A stretch of DNA of 47,446 nt from Tieghemiomyces parasiticus. Lineage: Eukaryota > Kickxellomycota > Dimargaritomycetes > Dimargaritales > Dimargaritaceae. A program made the position numbers and the translations under genes. Where the stretch lies: the NCBI GenBank assembly GCA_027575765.1, contig JANBPT010000289.1:1-47446 (forward strand), written 5' to 3'. Position 1 is the first letter of the stretch. Each line of letters opens with the position of its first letter. The notes below the pieces were generated by a model. The model was given only the letters and a program-made list of their open reading frames with translations, ran no database searches and was not told where the DNA came from. Of this stretch, positions 30,297 through 40,988 are shown in pieces.

Positions 30297-30733
30297 AAAA
30301 TGTGAAGCATAGTTTGTGATAGTAGTTTTAATAAATAATAGTACCCCAAGCCAGGGTTGGGAAAACACTCCCCAAGCTCAGAAGTGCTGGAGCTTGGGCT
30401 ATATATAATGATTCTGAATCTCCCAGAGGTTGTGGCCCTGCTGGCTACTCCAAAGTTTGCTGTTTCACCTATTGGCCCTCCAAGATATGAAACATAATAA
30501 ATTGAAAAGCTGTAGAACAATAGGTTGCCTAGGTCATGGGACATTTAGACCATCAGCTGGTGGGAAATCAGCCGGAGGTGCATAACTGAAAAGTTGTCAT
30601 TCCCAAGGCCTCAGTCCTTTATCCTGGTCCTTGTAGTCGACTCCATTTGGTATCATTGACCTTATGTAATAGAGTCGACCCTCAGGAATCTTCCGGAGCG
30701 CGAATAAGTATCTGGGGTCTACAAAAAATGCAA

Positions 30734-30808
30734 GCCCTATTAGCTCAGTTGGTTTAGAGCGTCGTGCTAATAACGCGAAGGTCGTAGGTTCGATCCCTGC
30801 ATGGGGCA
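30734..30808 (+). tRNA. tRNA-Ile (anticodon AAU), second copy
   Basis: Identical base for base to the minus-strand copy at 25066-25140: acceptor GCCCTAT/ATGGGGC with discriminator A, D arm with GTTGGTTTAGAGC, anticodon loop CTAATAA, T arm GGTTCGATCC. A TTTTT terminator follows within 10 bases. The flanking DNA differs from that of the first copy on both sides, so the duplication was either small or old. Confidence 0.95.
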
Positions 30809-31059
30809 GTACATTTTTCTTACCTCCTATCAGGTGAAACGTCTTTCTTCTCTAGTGAATGCAGCTCCAGAGCGCCAGATCAAGATTTTTGGTTACTACA
30901 GCAGGCACTGGACATGTGCTGTGTCGCCAAATAGCTTGCTGTGTATGAAGCATATCATCCTAGCCAGCTGGAGAACTTTCTACTGTCATTTTGTTCTTAA
31001 TAATGTCAATATAAGCACATTTGCTATTGAGTTGCATCTTACAATGATTTCTTTCCCTC

Positions 31060-31191
31060 TGTGCTGATATTAGGCCTAAGTCTAATACCATAACCAAAAG
31101 GCTATTCTACTATCACAGAATTTATGGTTCTGAAATAGTAGACTTGGACTTTACCTTGGAAAATCTAATGTGGTGGTTCCCAATCACCACA
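31060..31191 (+). mobile_element. MITE copy 4 (132 bp)
   Basis: Plus-orientation copy, TGTGCTGATATTAGGCC ... CAATCACCACA, one G shorter than the others (CCTTGGAAA against CCTTGGGAAA). No target duplication is visible (flanks CCCTC and TGTGT). It lies 250 bases downstream of the second tRNA gene, at the boundary of the LINE remnant. Confidence 0.7.
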
Positions 31192-34130
31192 TGTGTACTG
31201 CTGGCATCTAACTGCTTGCTGTGTCCCAACTGACTAGCATGTCCCATGGTGCCATCCTCAAGGGGAAGGCCCCCTTCCCAGGCTAGAGGCATCCCTCCCT
31301 CCACTGGGGACCACTTTTCCATATTGATAAGCAACCCAGGCTCCCATTCATCCATCATCTGATCCCAGGTAACTGCAGCTGGGGTCCAGGTCATTAATGT
31401 GAAGTGCCTCACCCTCTCATCAACCACCTCCTTGCCCTTGCTGACAGCACCAACCACAAGCCCAAGCCCTTCCAGAACCAGCTCCAGGAACATATCAGGG
31501 TCATCCCAATTTCTATTGATATCCTCTCTACCAGGAGCAAGGTATCCTCTAACCAGAGGCTGGCCATCTACAGGTCTCTCTGGCCCCACATTTCTCTGAT
31601 CTAGGGTTGGAATTCTATAATTCTGCTATTGCTACTATTATTAGCACAACAGTAATGCCTATTATACCACGCTTACATGAGCACTATTTCATTGTATTTT
31701 AATATTTATGGAATCACCTATCCCCTAAACTCCAGCCTTATCTATGCCTCCTCATGATAATAACTTTCCAGATAAAAAAGCTCCAGTGACACACTCCCCC
31801 ATGGAGAGAATGGGTCAAATATGTTCTAGCCTTTTACCATTAACTTTTATTATTGCATTGCCAACTACCCACCACCCATTCCAGGAGAGAGCAGCTCCAC
31901 CAGTATCACCATTAGCATTGAGGAGGCCACCCTATCTATGCTTGTTAAGGCAGTGTGCCTGTCTCCATCTATGGGAAAGGTGGTGGCACTGGAACCAGGG
32001 TCTATATCCCCATGGTAACTATGGATGGTCTTGTGATTGGATTGTGGGATGTCCACCCAGGGTAGGGCCCCTAGAATGTGGTTGACTGGCCAAAGTAAGA
32101 GTGGGTTTTCAAGAAATACACAGTTTGGATTTATAGGCTTAGGGGCCTATAAAGGGGGGCACTAGGTTGCCTAGATATATGTGTGGCGTCAAGGAGAGGG
32201 AGGCAGGGTGCCACCTTGCCTTGATAAAGAAGTCCAGTGCCATACCCAAGGGAGACACTACTGGCCAGCCTTGAATGTACAGCTAGGTGCTACAAGGCAG
32301 CCCCTTCCTATCCTATATTAGGTGCTACTTGCTGCCCCCCCCCTCATGCCTCCTACACCATGTACTACCTCTTTCCTTTTCCCCATGCTACTGTTACCCA
32401 CAGGCAATCCCCTGCCTTGCTAACCAGGACCCTTCTGGTCTATGATGCCTTAACAACACCAGAACCATTCCTGGCACAACCACTCAGGGGGACGAATACC
32501 ACCACAGCTACCATTAGCTTGCTTACTTTTCTTGACTTCAATAACCTTGCCCCCTGGCATTAGCCTTACTGCATCCTACATGGCCTCTGGCTATTTGCCT
32601 CCAAAGACTTATGGGAGATGCCACTAGGGGGGGGGGCAAAGCAGAAAGCTTTGGCAGCTGCTGGTTTGCCTTGGCCCCTTTGTGAATTACTGGGACCCTA
32701 TGGGGGGTCAGTTATTTGGCTACAGATGTGCTCATTGGCTCTCTTGGTTATAATCCCAACTGCCACCTTAAGGAGGGGTATGAGAACCCACAGGCCAACC
32801 TTTGTGGCTGTACCTGCCTTCACCACTGCAATAAAGGGGTCAGGGCTATCCTCCCCCACAGGCCCCCTTGGTGTGTGTAGCCAACTGCCAGCCATTCTCC
32901 ATGGGGAGTATGCTCTGCTGGTGGGCAGAGAAGTGTCCCCCCTCCCCTCTGGTGGATGTCCTAAGCCCATAGACCACAGCTAGCATGGCTCTAAGGCTGG
33001 ACACTACCCTGGCCCTCCAGTGTGTAGTGAAGCAAGCTGGCAAGCTAAAGGTGGGTTTAACTTTAAACATCAAAGGCTCCTATGACCACCCACTCAGGAT
33101 ATGCTGTGCACCATACTGTCCAAGGCAGACCTGAAAGGTTGCCTTCACCCAATGTTTCACTGCCTCCTCCCAGGACCTCCTTCTCTGTCTATATTGGGGC
33201 TAATACCTCTTCCTCTGACTCTACCCAATATGGAGGAGGTCCAGGACTCAGCCCCATTCAAGTATGCCCTGGACCATCCCCCTGAAGCCACTAGAGAGGA
33301 AGGTTTAGGCTCATTTGTTGATAGGGACCACCTAGGCCAACTGCTCTATATTGATGATATAGATGTGGTGGTTAAATCCCTCACTGAGGCCCAAGCCACA
33401 CTTGATGGCATACCTGTTGACTAAAGGATGGTTTGTTGGAATTGATTTGGAGATTCATTCTACTATTTCACATATTGTATATAGCTCCAACTAAAGCCAA
33501 CTAGAATAAGATGGTGATATAAGCATTTGAATAATAATGCTTCAAGAATTGTCCAAACCAAAGTATTGTGATGTCATGATTCCCAATTTGTGGGCAACCC
33601 AGTTCATGTAATACTGATCTGGTAGCTTGTTCCAACAATACCTGCTCTGGCAGAGACCTCTACAATAACCTTGACCCTGAGAAATGTGTATTTCTTGCCA
33701 AGGCTACCCTCTCCCTGGCTGTAGAACCCATTGCCCAGGCCTCCTCTTTCCCTTACTTGAGTATCCACATTAGGCCCAGGGGGGGGGTTGCTGCCAGAGC
33801 CCACATTCACCACCTGTGCACAAAGGGGAACTAGGTGGCAGCCCTACTAGCCAAGTGTGGCATGAACATGCATGGGGTCCCTCTCCTTCAGAGGAAGACC
33901 ATCCATATGGCCTTTGCCAAGCCCTGCATTGGATATGGCTTAGGCATCATCCCCTTCAAGGCCACCCTGGGAAAAGCACTGGATAGAGCCCAAGCAGCAA
34001 TCCTGAAGAGATTATTGAGGGGTCCCTGCCTCCTCCTGCTCTGCTGCCACCCTTCTAGTTTCCCTGCCTCCCCCTCCCCTCTTCCATTGGTGGGTGAGGG
34101 TCGCCTCTCTGCACCCCTTTAAAGTGGAGT
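31192..34130 (+). mobile_element. Dead LINE-type (non-LTR) retrotransposon
   Basis: Reverse-transcriptase motifs are readable on the plus strand, with many stops. Motif A region: LKVGLTLNIKGSYDHPLR (near 33044-33097). Catalytic motif C: GQLLYIDDIDVVVKSLTEAQ (near 33336-33395), the usual F/Y-x-D-D core. Thumb-side region: YNNLDPEKCVFLAKATLSLA (33661-33720), then ASSFPYLSIHIRPRGGVAAR and, after one TAG, FAKPCIGYGLGI ... RAQAAILKRLLRG (to about 34023). About 175 bp (33425-33600) between motif C and the thumb look like an insertion. The upstream 31.2-33.0 kb is probably ORF1/endonuclease remnant. Boundaries are approximate. 32.5-34.1 kb contains no CpG. Confidence 0.7.
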
Positions 34131-34836
34131 ATCAGTTTCCCCTATCCCCTGGCCACTGCCTTCACCCACCCAGATGGCCTAGAGCAATTGGACCATTTCA
34201 CTGCCCTTTAGAGCCTGGGAGATCCCAAGGGATTGGCTATCCCCTGCCGCAGCAGCTGCCATCCAGCAACTGGCTCTCACCCCCTACCTAGACAGCCCAG
34301 CTTGTAGGCCACCCATCCTAACCCCTCATCTCCAACTGGCCGTTGGGCACAGTGGCCAGTTCCCCGTTTGCTTGCCACCAGTGGAGAACACCCCTTGCTA
34401 ATCCCCATGCAGAGGCCTGCGCCTCCCTCTCCCCTCTCTCTTTAGGTCCTGGGCCAGCCTCTATAGAAATAGCCCTCCAAAGCGCTTTTATTGGCCTGGC
34501 ATACCCTCCCTTCCAATGAGCCTGCTTGGATAGTTATGGTGCTGGCCATCGCCACCATTACGTATCTGCTCCGCAGCCAGCACAACTATTGGAACACTGC
34601 CTTCTGCGGAATCTAGCTCCTGAATCCCAATTTCCTAACCTCTCATACCACCAGGCACAACGATGGTCCTGATTTATTGATGGTATCATTACTATTTTCT
34701 TTTTATCTCCATCCGCCAAGCTCCCAAAGCCCATCCCGATGAACCTCCTTCCTCCCTTTTACAATAAGCAGTTGCTATAGCGCGTGTCACATGTAAGGCG
34801 CGTTAAATATACCACCCACCACCACCACCTACCACC
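34131..34836. other. Boundary of transposon zone and RAD2 promoter
   Basis: CpG returns from 34102 onward and the sequence becomes host-like near 34500. A TTAAATATA box at about 34804-34812 lies 25 bases before the RAD2-like start codon. No gene seen. Confidence 0.4.
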
Positions 34837-37800
34837 ATGGGAGTGAAGGGATTATGGCCACTATTGGAACCGACGGCCCGGCGCGCCACCCTTGATTCAC
34901 TCCACGGCAAACGTTTAGCCATCGACGCCAGCATTTGGCTACACCAGTTTATTAAGGCCATCAAAGACTCAGAGGGCAACGTGTTGCCCAACGCCCACCT
35001 GCTTGGGTTCTTGAGGCGGATATGTAAGCTCTTATTCCATGGTATTAAGCCCATCTTCGTGTTTGACGGGCGTACCCCAGATATGAAGCGCCATACGGTT
35101 GCTCGGCGCGAGAAACAACGCGAACAGCACCGGGCCAATGCCAAGCGAACGGCAGAGAAGATTCTGAGCGCCCAGCTGCGCTTGCACGCCCTGAATCAGA
35201 CCACCGGTGCTAGGACATCCCCACGCGGGGGAGGTAAGGCATCGGCCAACTCTGATGCCCAAATTCTGGCCGCCCAAATCGGGTTGGGCCGAGGCACCGA
35301 GGCCAAACGGAAACGTGACACATACGACCTAGATGAAAGTGGGGACGCCGATCGGGTCGCCCGACGGCTGGCAGTATCGGATACTCAGCGGGACGACCTG
35401 CGATTTGCACTCCAGAGTGAGCTGGCTAGTTTCGTCGCCGACCACCAGGACGAGGTCCTCGACATTGACTCAGATGTGTTCCGAGCCCTCCCACTTGAGA
35501 TGCAGCACGAGATTGTTCTCGACATGAAGAACAAGAGTCGGCAGACGTCGTGGGATCGCTTTGAAGAGCTGGTCCGGTTGGCCCCCACGGCGTTCGAGTT
35601 CTCTCAGCTTCAGATCAAAAACCTGGTCAAACGTAACGACCTGATGCAGAACTACATGAAGGTCAGTGGGATGGACCGCCGATCAGCCTCGTTGAAGCCC
35701 GGCCGCGTGTCAGGTGAACGCAGTCGCGAGTATATCCTGGTGAGAAACGACGGGGCCGCTGGCGGGTGGTCCATGTCGACCCGTGCCGTCGAAGAAACTG
35801 CAGACGCGGACGCGGCGCAAGACATCAAGCCACCGCCTACGATCACGGTCGTCGATTCGAGCGACGAGGATGACTTCGAAGATGTCGACATGACGGTGAG
35901 GTAAGTGACGCACGTCCGATGGGTGGGGCCAGCCGGTGACGTGTAGCTATCTTTCGCCACTGAAATTGGAACCTGACGGTTATCTATACTGGATGCCACA
36001 TCCTCCACGCACGCTACCCGGTAGACACCCTGTGCCGACTACGCCAGCAGAACCCGAAAATCTCGGTACAAAGCAGATGGCGTACATATCGGACAGCGCA
36101 GGAGGAGATGTGGTCGAAATTGGCGACAGCGACGACGATCTTGCTGTAATTTCCGAGCTCACCGACTGGCGACGCTCGCCAGCCCAGTCCCTCTCTTCAG
36201 CCCAATCGAGCCCGGGACCTGTCCGGCCTGGCTCAGCCCTGGGTTCCTACGCCTCAACGACCCCAAGCCCCCTCCGCCGGGCCAATGTCGCCGGGTTCGC
36301 CTCCTCCATGACTCACGACGCCTTTATGCGCAGCACGGAAATTCCCACCTCCCTGTCGTCGCCTCCCGGCCCCGACCCCAATACCCTTTCTAGCACCCGG
36401 CGCAGGGGTGCAGATGAGGTTTCCGATGGGAAGGCCCCGGCCGCAGCAACCGTACTCCGCGCCAAGACGGAGGAAGACGACGACCCATTGACCATTCTGC
36501 ACGGCATCTACGATGGCATCCGCCAGCGTGACCGCTCACCAGAGAGCCCGATCCGATTGCAGGAAGCAATACCGGAGGGGTCGGTCTCTAAAGCCGCTCC
36601 GCCAGTTCTGAAACCGGTGCCAGAGGTGACCACCGAAGTGAATTGGCACGCCTTGCTACGGCAGTCGGTGCTACGTCCGGCTGCACCGACGTCGGCCAGC
36701 CCTGGAGCTGATAACCCCTCACCATCCGATATGGCACCTCCCGTCCCAACTCCCATGGAATGGGACGAGACAATGGGGTCCAGCGCACCGACTCTGGCTG
36801 CTACGCTCGATGCTGTCGACAGTGACCCCGTGGCCACCGAGCCACCTGCGCCCGTCCCTACCGAAGTCTCACCCCCGACGTCCGAGTCAGTCCCAACCAC
36901 CCCTTCATCACAGCACCAGCCCTTCTCGGCACAGGCCCGGCAGCAAGCTAGCCGGCGGATGGCTCGTAACCTCGCCACCGAACTGACCACCCTGCGCCGC
37001 GACCAGAACCACCAAGCGCGGATGGCCAGCGTGCTAGATAGCGAGATGGTGGCTGACACCCAGATCCTGCTGCGCCTGTTCGGACTGCCGTTCGTCACGG
37101 CACCCACGGAGGCCGAGGCTGAATGCGCCCAGTTAGTCCACCAAGGGCTGGCCGACGGGATCGCCACCGATGATAGCGATGTGTTCCTCTTCGGCGGCAC
37201 ACGCGTATACCGGCACATGTTCAACCAGCAACGGTACGTCGAACTGTATAACCTTGACGACCTGGCCGCGGAGCTAGTACTAGATCGCGATCGGCTCATC
37301 GACCTGGCCTACTTGCTGGGCAGCGATTATACTGAGGGTATACCTGGCGTGGGCCTTGTCACCGCTTTGGAAATTCTTGGCGAATTTACCAATTTGACTG
37401 AGTTGCGCCAGTGGTGGGATCGGGCCACCGACCCGCTGGCGACGGCGGCCAACCCCCTCGACTCCGAAGGTAACCGGGCGATTCGTGACCGGTTACGCAA
37501 GCTGGCCTTCAAAACACAGCTGCCACCCGAGTTTCCGGACCCGCGAGTGCGAGAGGCCTACAAGCACCCGGCGGTCAGCGAGGACCCGACCACATTCCAG
37601 TGGGCCTACCCGGACTTGGATGCCCTGCGGGACTACCTGGCACCCAAGTTAAGCTGGTCGCGGGCCAAGCTCGACGACGTTCTGGTCCCAGTAACCCGTC
37701 GGATGTTCCAAACTTCGACAACCCGGACTGGTGCAGCCGTCACCCCGGCCGCTACCAATACCTCGCTTCTGGATTTCTTCAATCCCTTGCCGGCCGCTCT

Positions 37801-38215
37801 GACTACGGCCACTTCCGTCTCCGGGGGTGGACCAGCGGGTCGTAGCCCGGGCCATGCGGATGGGTCGAGCCACAAGAGCGGGCGGATTCGCAAGATTATC
37901 GCCAAGTGGAAAGCTGAAGCTGACCGACGCGGACCCTCTATCCAGGAGGACCAACCGCGGCCGGCTACGGTCCCCGATGAAGTACCTGACGACTCACTAC
38001 CAGCCCCGAGAGATATTTCCGCCCGTGCAAGTACGGCGGCCGCACTGAACAGTGACTATTCCACACCGTCAGACTCGAGCGATGAGGAACGGTTACGGGT
38101 CGAATTGCCGAAGCTGCCGCGGCGAGCCAATCCAGCTGCGGGTGGGAGTGGACGTGGACGTGGTCGTAGCAGGCGCGGACGTGGTAAAGTCCGCGGGCGC
38201 GGCAGCGCCAAATAA
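34837..38215 (+). CDS. RAD2: RAD2/XPG (ERCC5)-like structure-specific endonuclease, about 1084 aa
   Basis: Makes the 3' incision in nucleotide-excision repair, within TFIIH-containing complexes in the nucleus. Exon 1 34837-35900, intron 35901-36024 (GTAAGT..GGTAG, phase 2), exon 2 36025-38215. An alternative acceptor at 35946 keeps the frame and adds 26 residues. ATG in a CACCACCATGG context. N-domain: MGVKGLWPLLEPTARRATLD, with D30 in LAIDASIWL and D77 in IFVFDGRTPD at the same numbers as human XPG. A long acidic, low-complexity spacer (about 100-660) follows, as in XPG but not FEN1. I-domain at about 687-790: TAPTEAEAECAQLVHQGLAD and IATDDSDVFLFGG hold the second metal-binding set; helix-hairpin-helix LLGSDYTEGIPGVGLVTALE. 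NTSLLDFF (about 933) resembles a PCNA box with Asn for Gln. An Arg/Gly-rich tail may be nuclear localising. An AATAAA follows 28 bases after the stop. Confidence 0.92.
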
Positions 38216-38242
38216 GCCACTAGTGGACCCGACGTTCGATGT

Positions 38243-38248
38243 AATAAA
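38243..38248 (+). terminator. Poly(A) signal of the RAD2-like gene
   Basis: AATAAA, 28 bases after the RAD2-like stop codon. Close, but within the range used by compact fungal genes. Confidence 0.45.
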
Positions 38249-38927
38249 TTAGACGAGGCCCAGCTGCCGGGAATCTTGAAGTCTGGCCCTTGGCCGTGTC
38301 AGCAGGCGTGGCAGGACGTGTTAGGGGTTGAGGAGGTTGGCCATTGCAGCTGCGGTGGGGCCAATCTGCCGGTTAGAAGAGGCGATATGCTATGAGTGAA
38401 TCCGTCTTTGGCAGAGCTGTGTGTCCGCATTGTGAAACGTCGTCGTTGGCGAGTGTGGCTTCACGATGTTCGTCGACGCTGTCCTCATTCGCAGGACAGC
38501 CCAGGTTAACCATGCTGCCCAATTCGTTCACTTCAAAGGCCCTGGTCGCTTTATCGGAGGCCATAGTCCAGATATTTAGCATAAACAAAGACGGGCTCTC
38601 TATTCGCTCAACTACTCTGTGCAGGAACCAAGGTCGCCGCTTCTTTTTGTTCCAATGATTGTAAGTATTGTGAATAGGCCTTATCTGGCTTATTCGGAAC
38701 CGCTTCAGAACAGCCGGCGATACGAAACTATTGGTGTGGTACTCATCGCCCGCGCCTTATCTGCTGGAGTTGATACCAGCACACGGTATGACTCGCATAA
38801 ATACCAACCGGTGACCTGCCTACCGATCTGCCCAATACACCTGACATTCCCTGCCCACTTATACTTTCCGCCTAAATTTTATCGTTCAGCCAATCATTGT
38901 CAAACCACGTCCTGATATTTGTTCACC
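38249..38927. other. Intergenic, with weak ORFs on both strands
   Basis: A minus-strand ORF with an ATG at about 38564 reads a hydrophilic 63-residue peptide (M-A-S-D-K-A-T-R-A-F-E-V-N-E-L, later S-V-D-E-H-R-E-A-T) ending at 38373; its composition is protein-like. The overlapping plus ORF (38392-38658) is Ser/Leu rich. I recognise neither and cannot tell which, if any, is real. A TATACTTT sequence near 38860 may serve the small gene starting at 38928. Confidence 0.3.
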
Positions 38928-39179
38928 ATGGTCACATTCCACTCCGTCTTTTTAGCCGCCTTCCTGCTCGTAACCGTGACCGGTACTGTTGCCTCACTGC
39001 CGGCAATGAAGACCAGTCCTGTCCCGCCCCATCTTGAGCGTCGCATGGTAGGCACCGCCGCAGGTGTGGGCGCCACCATTGGTGCCACCGCGGGGGCCGT
39101 AGTGGCAGCCCCATTCGCACTGGCTCGCAGCGCCTTCCGCTGGGTTACCGGTAAAAAGGCCGACAAAGACGCCGAGTAG
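38928..39179 (+). CDS. Small secreted glycine-zipper peptide precursor, 83 aa
   Basis: ATG in a TTCACCATGG context. Residues 1-23 are a clear signal peptide (HSVFLAAFLLVTVTGTVAS). A short pro-region follows, then E-R-R at 37-39, a dibasic Kex2-type site, giving a predicted mature part of 44 residues. That part holds a glycine zipper, G42-x3-G46 and G48-x3-G52-x3-G56, in a run of Ala, Val and Thr that could form a membrane-inserting helix, then the basic amphipathic stretch ALARSAFRWVTGKK and an acidic end D-K-D-A-E. No cysteine. The family is not recognised. The architecture suggests a secreted, membrane-active or self-associating peptide, which is inference. Same layout as 14422-14628. Confidence 0.65.
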   Translation: MVTFHSVFLAAFLLVTVTGTVASLPAMKTSPVPPHLERRMVGTAAGVGATIGATAGAVVAAPFALARSAFRWVTGKKADKDAE

Positions 39180-39913
39180 TCAGAAGTATCCCCGCTGTAT
39201 GCGTGATCCCCATAGCACGGCACCGTTGTTGCTGCACCTAGCACCTATGCATCACGGATATCCTTTGCAGCTCCTTCGCCCATTCATTATGAATCGATTG
39301 CGTGTCCAGAATTGTGGGCGCTATTTTTATATTTCCTTTAGTTTACTATCGTTCTAGCTGTCATATTGGTCGCCTATTTCCAGTACAGCGTGGCCTTGGC
39401 TATACCTGACAGGTCATGGGAGGAGGAAGTCGAGCCAATACCCCCAACCCCGTAGCTCGGTACAATAAATACTGCCAGATTTTCATGGCGGAATGATTCT
39501 TTGGCAAGTCACATGGACTATTTGAAAGCCACCAGCCCTCAAACGTAGCCAGCTCCATGATCCACTCTGTCACTGTAAGGCGCCCTGGACAGGTATAATC
39601 TTCAGATGGCTCTGGATGTGCGCCAGAATCCCCGGTTTTGCTAGGAATATATATATATATCCCCACAAGCAGTATGAAAGCATAATGGTCGAGTTGGGAC
39701 CCGAAGGGGAGAGATGAGGTAGCGTTGGCTGGCCTGCTGGGGTTCCCCTGAGCTCACATGGGTCCGTGATGGCTTCTCTTCTCAGCGCCGATTCTCGAAT
39801 GTCTTACTTTATTCCCACTTCCCGACCTCCCTTGCTCATCTTGAAGCCTATTTCCAGACTCTCATCGCAACCCAGCGCCTAGCCCGTGCCCGCCATTTAG
39901 TTCGCAATTCCGT
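39180..39913. other. Intergenic with a short (TA)n repeat
   Basis: About 730 bases between two plus-strand genes. An AATATATATATATAT run lies near 39646-39660. An 88-codon minus-strand ORF starts beside it but shows nothing recognisable. The last 110 bases, C/T rich, look like the leader of the gene starting at 39914. Confidence 0.4.
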
Positions 39914-40988
39914 ATGTGGTCCTACATCGCACTCGGTATCGGGGTGGTGGGAGCCTACCTGTACTACTCAGCACAACAGCCGGCCGTCCCAGCCACTGCC
40001 CCAAAGCCACCGCCTTCTTCGAAAGCTCCTAAGCCGCCTCGCCCAGCAGACCGTGGCAGGAAGCAGCGCAAAACCAAGGTCATCAAGTCCACTCAACCAA
40101 CCACTGCCACCCCGTCAGTAGCCGCGGCACTGCCACCACTAACCCCGGCGCCCTCTTCCTTAATTCCGGAAAAGCCTGAGGCAGGGTCCAGGTCCCGTCG
40201 TTCGGTAGCGAATGCCTCCCTCAAGACAAAATCTGCCCCGGGGATCAGCCAACGAACAATCAATGTCACCGCGCCGGCCCCGCCGCCGCCCGTGGCCAGC
40301 AACGCAGAGTTGGTGCCCTCCGGTTCCTCGAGTGCTCCGAGCGATACTGAAGGGCCGGGTGTTGCCCATCCCGGTGACTGGGTCGACCCCAGTCGAACCA
40401 GGGCCAACGGGCCCAAAGTGTTAAAAATCGTTTCGAAGTCTGAACCCAAACCTAAAGGTAGGTCGTGGGCGGAATTCCGTCCAGCTGACCGTGGTTAGCA
40501 TGCGTAGGAGTTACCGTGGCCGCCTCCCTTTCTCTATTCAATCCGTGGTTCACCCTACGTGCCCAGCTCTTGTCTTATCCCTTGCCTTGCCCTCTCTCCT
40601 CTCCATCCACTCAGCCAAAACTTGTACGCGGTCTCCAGCCCCGGTGGAACCTCAAATGACACGTAGTCGCAAGCGGCATCTCAAGCGGCGCGAGGAGGAG
40701 AAAGAGGCTCGGCGACAGCACGACGTACTACAGGATCTCCGGCTTCGACAGCACCGGCGCGAGCGCATGGAGCTGGTAATTCGCGAACAAATCAAAAAGG
40801 ATAAGGGCCCTCCGGTAATTCGATCCATCAATTATTGGGACAGAGAAGAAGGTCCAACGGTGGCGGGCTCATCCTCAATCCGTGGCCCTACACACCCACC
40901 GTCGCCAGTGAAAAAGTCGTTGCCTCAGGCCAAGAGGAAGACCAGGGCTCAGCCCGCTAACCACGCTCAACTCATTTGGGATGATTAG
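39914..40988 (+). CDS. Membrane-anchored basic coiled-coil protein, 305 aa
   Basis: Exon 1 39914-40457, intron 40458-40614 (157 bp; GTAGGT donor, long C/T tract before CCACTCAG, phase 1), exon 2 40615-40988; the joined frame is open. The N-terminus MWSYIALGIGVVGAYLYYSA is a single hydrophobic helix right at the start, so a signal anchor with the rest facing the cytosol is likely. Residues 20-180 are Pro/Ser/Lys rich and probably disordered. Residues about 195-245 form a highly charged helix (RKRHLKRREEEKEARRQHDV and on), likely coiled coil or RNA-binding. A conserved-looking P-P-V-I-R-S-I-N-Y-W block follows, and the end is L-I-W-D-D. Family not recognised. An organelle or ER surface adaptor is a guess from the topology alone. 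Confidence 0.65.

Noticed and set aside
25066..30808. Reading the tRNA pair and the inverted repeats as one large palindromic element
   Set aside because: The order of R and L2 on the two sides is not mirror-symmetric and the tRNA flanks differ, so independent insertions are simpler.
31122..31589. A 155-codon minus-strand ORF over the LINE start
   Set aside because: The reverse-transcriptase reading is on the plus strand; this frame is the CpG-poor shadow of the dead element.
17543..38215. A DNA-repair gene cluster (NBS1-like and RAD2-like)
   Set aside because: The two genes are 15 kb apart, in different pathways, with a kinase and a transposon zone between; co-location is likely chance.
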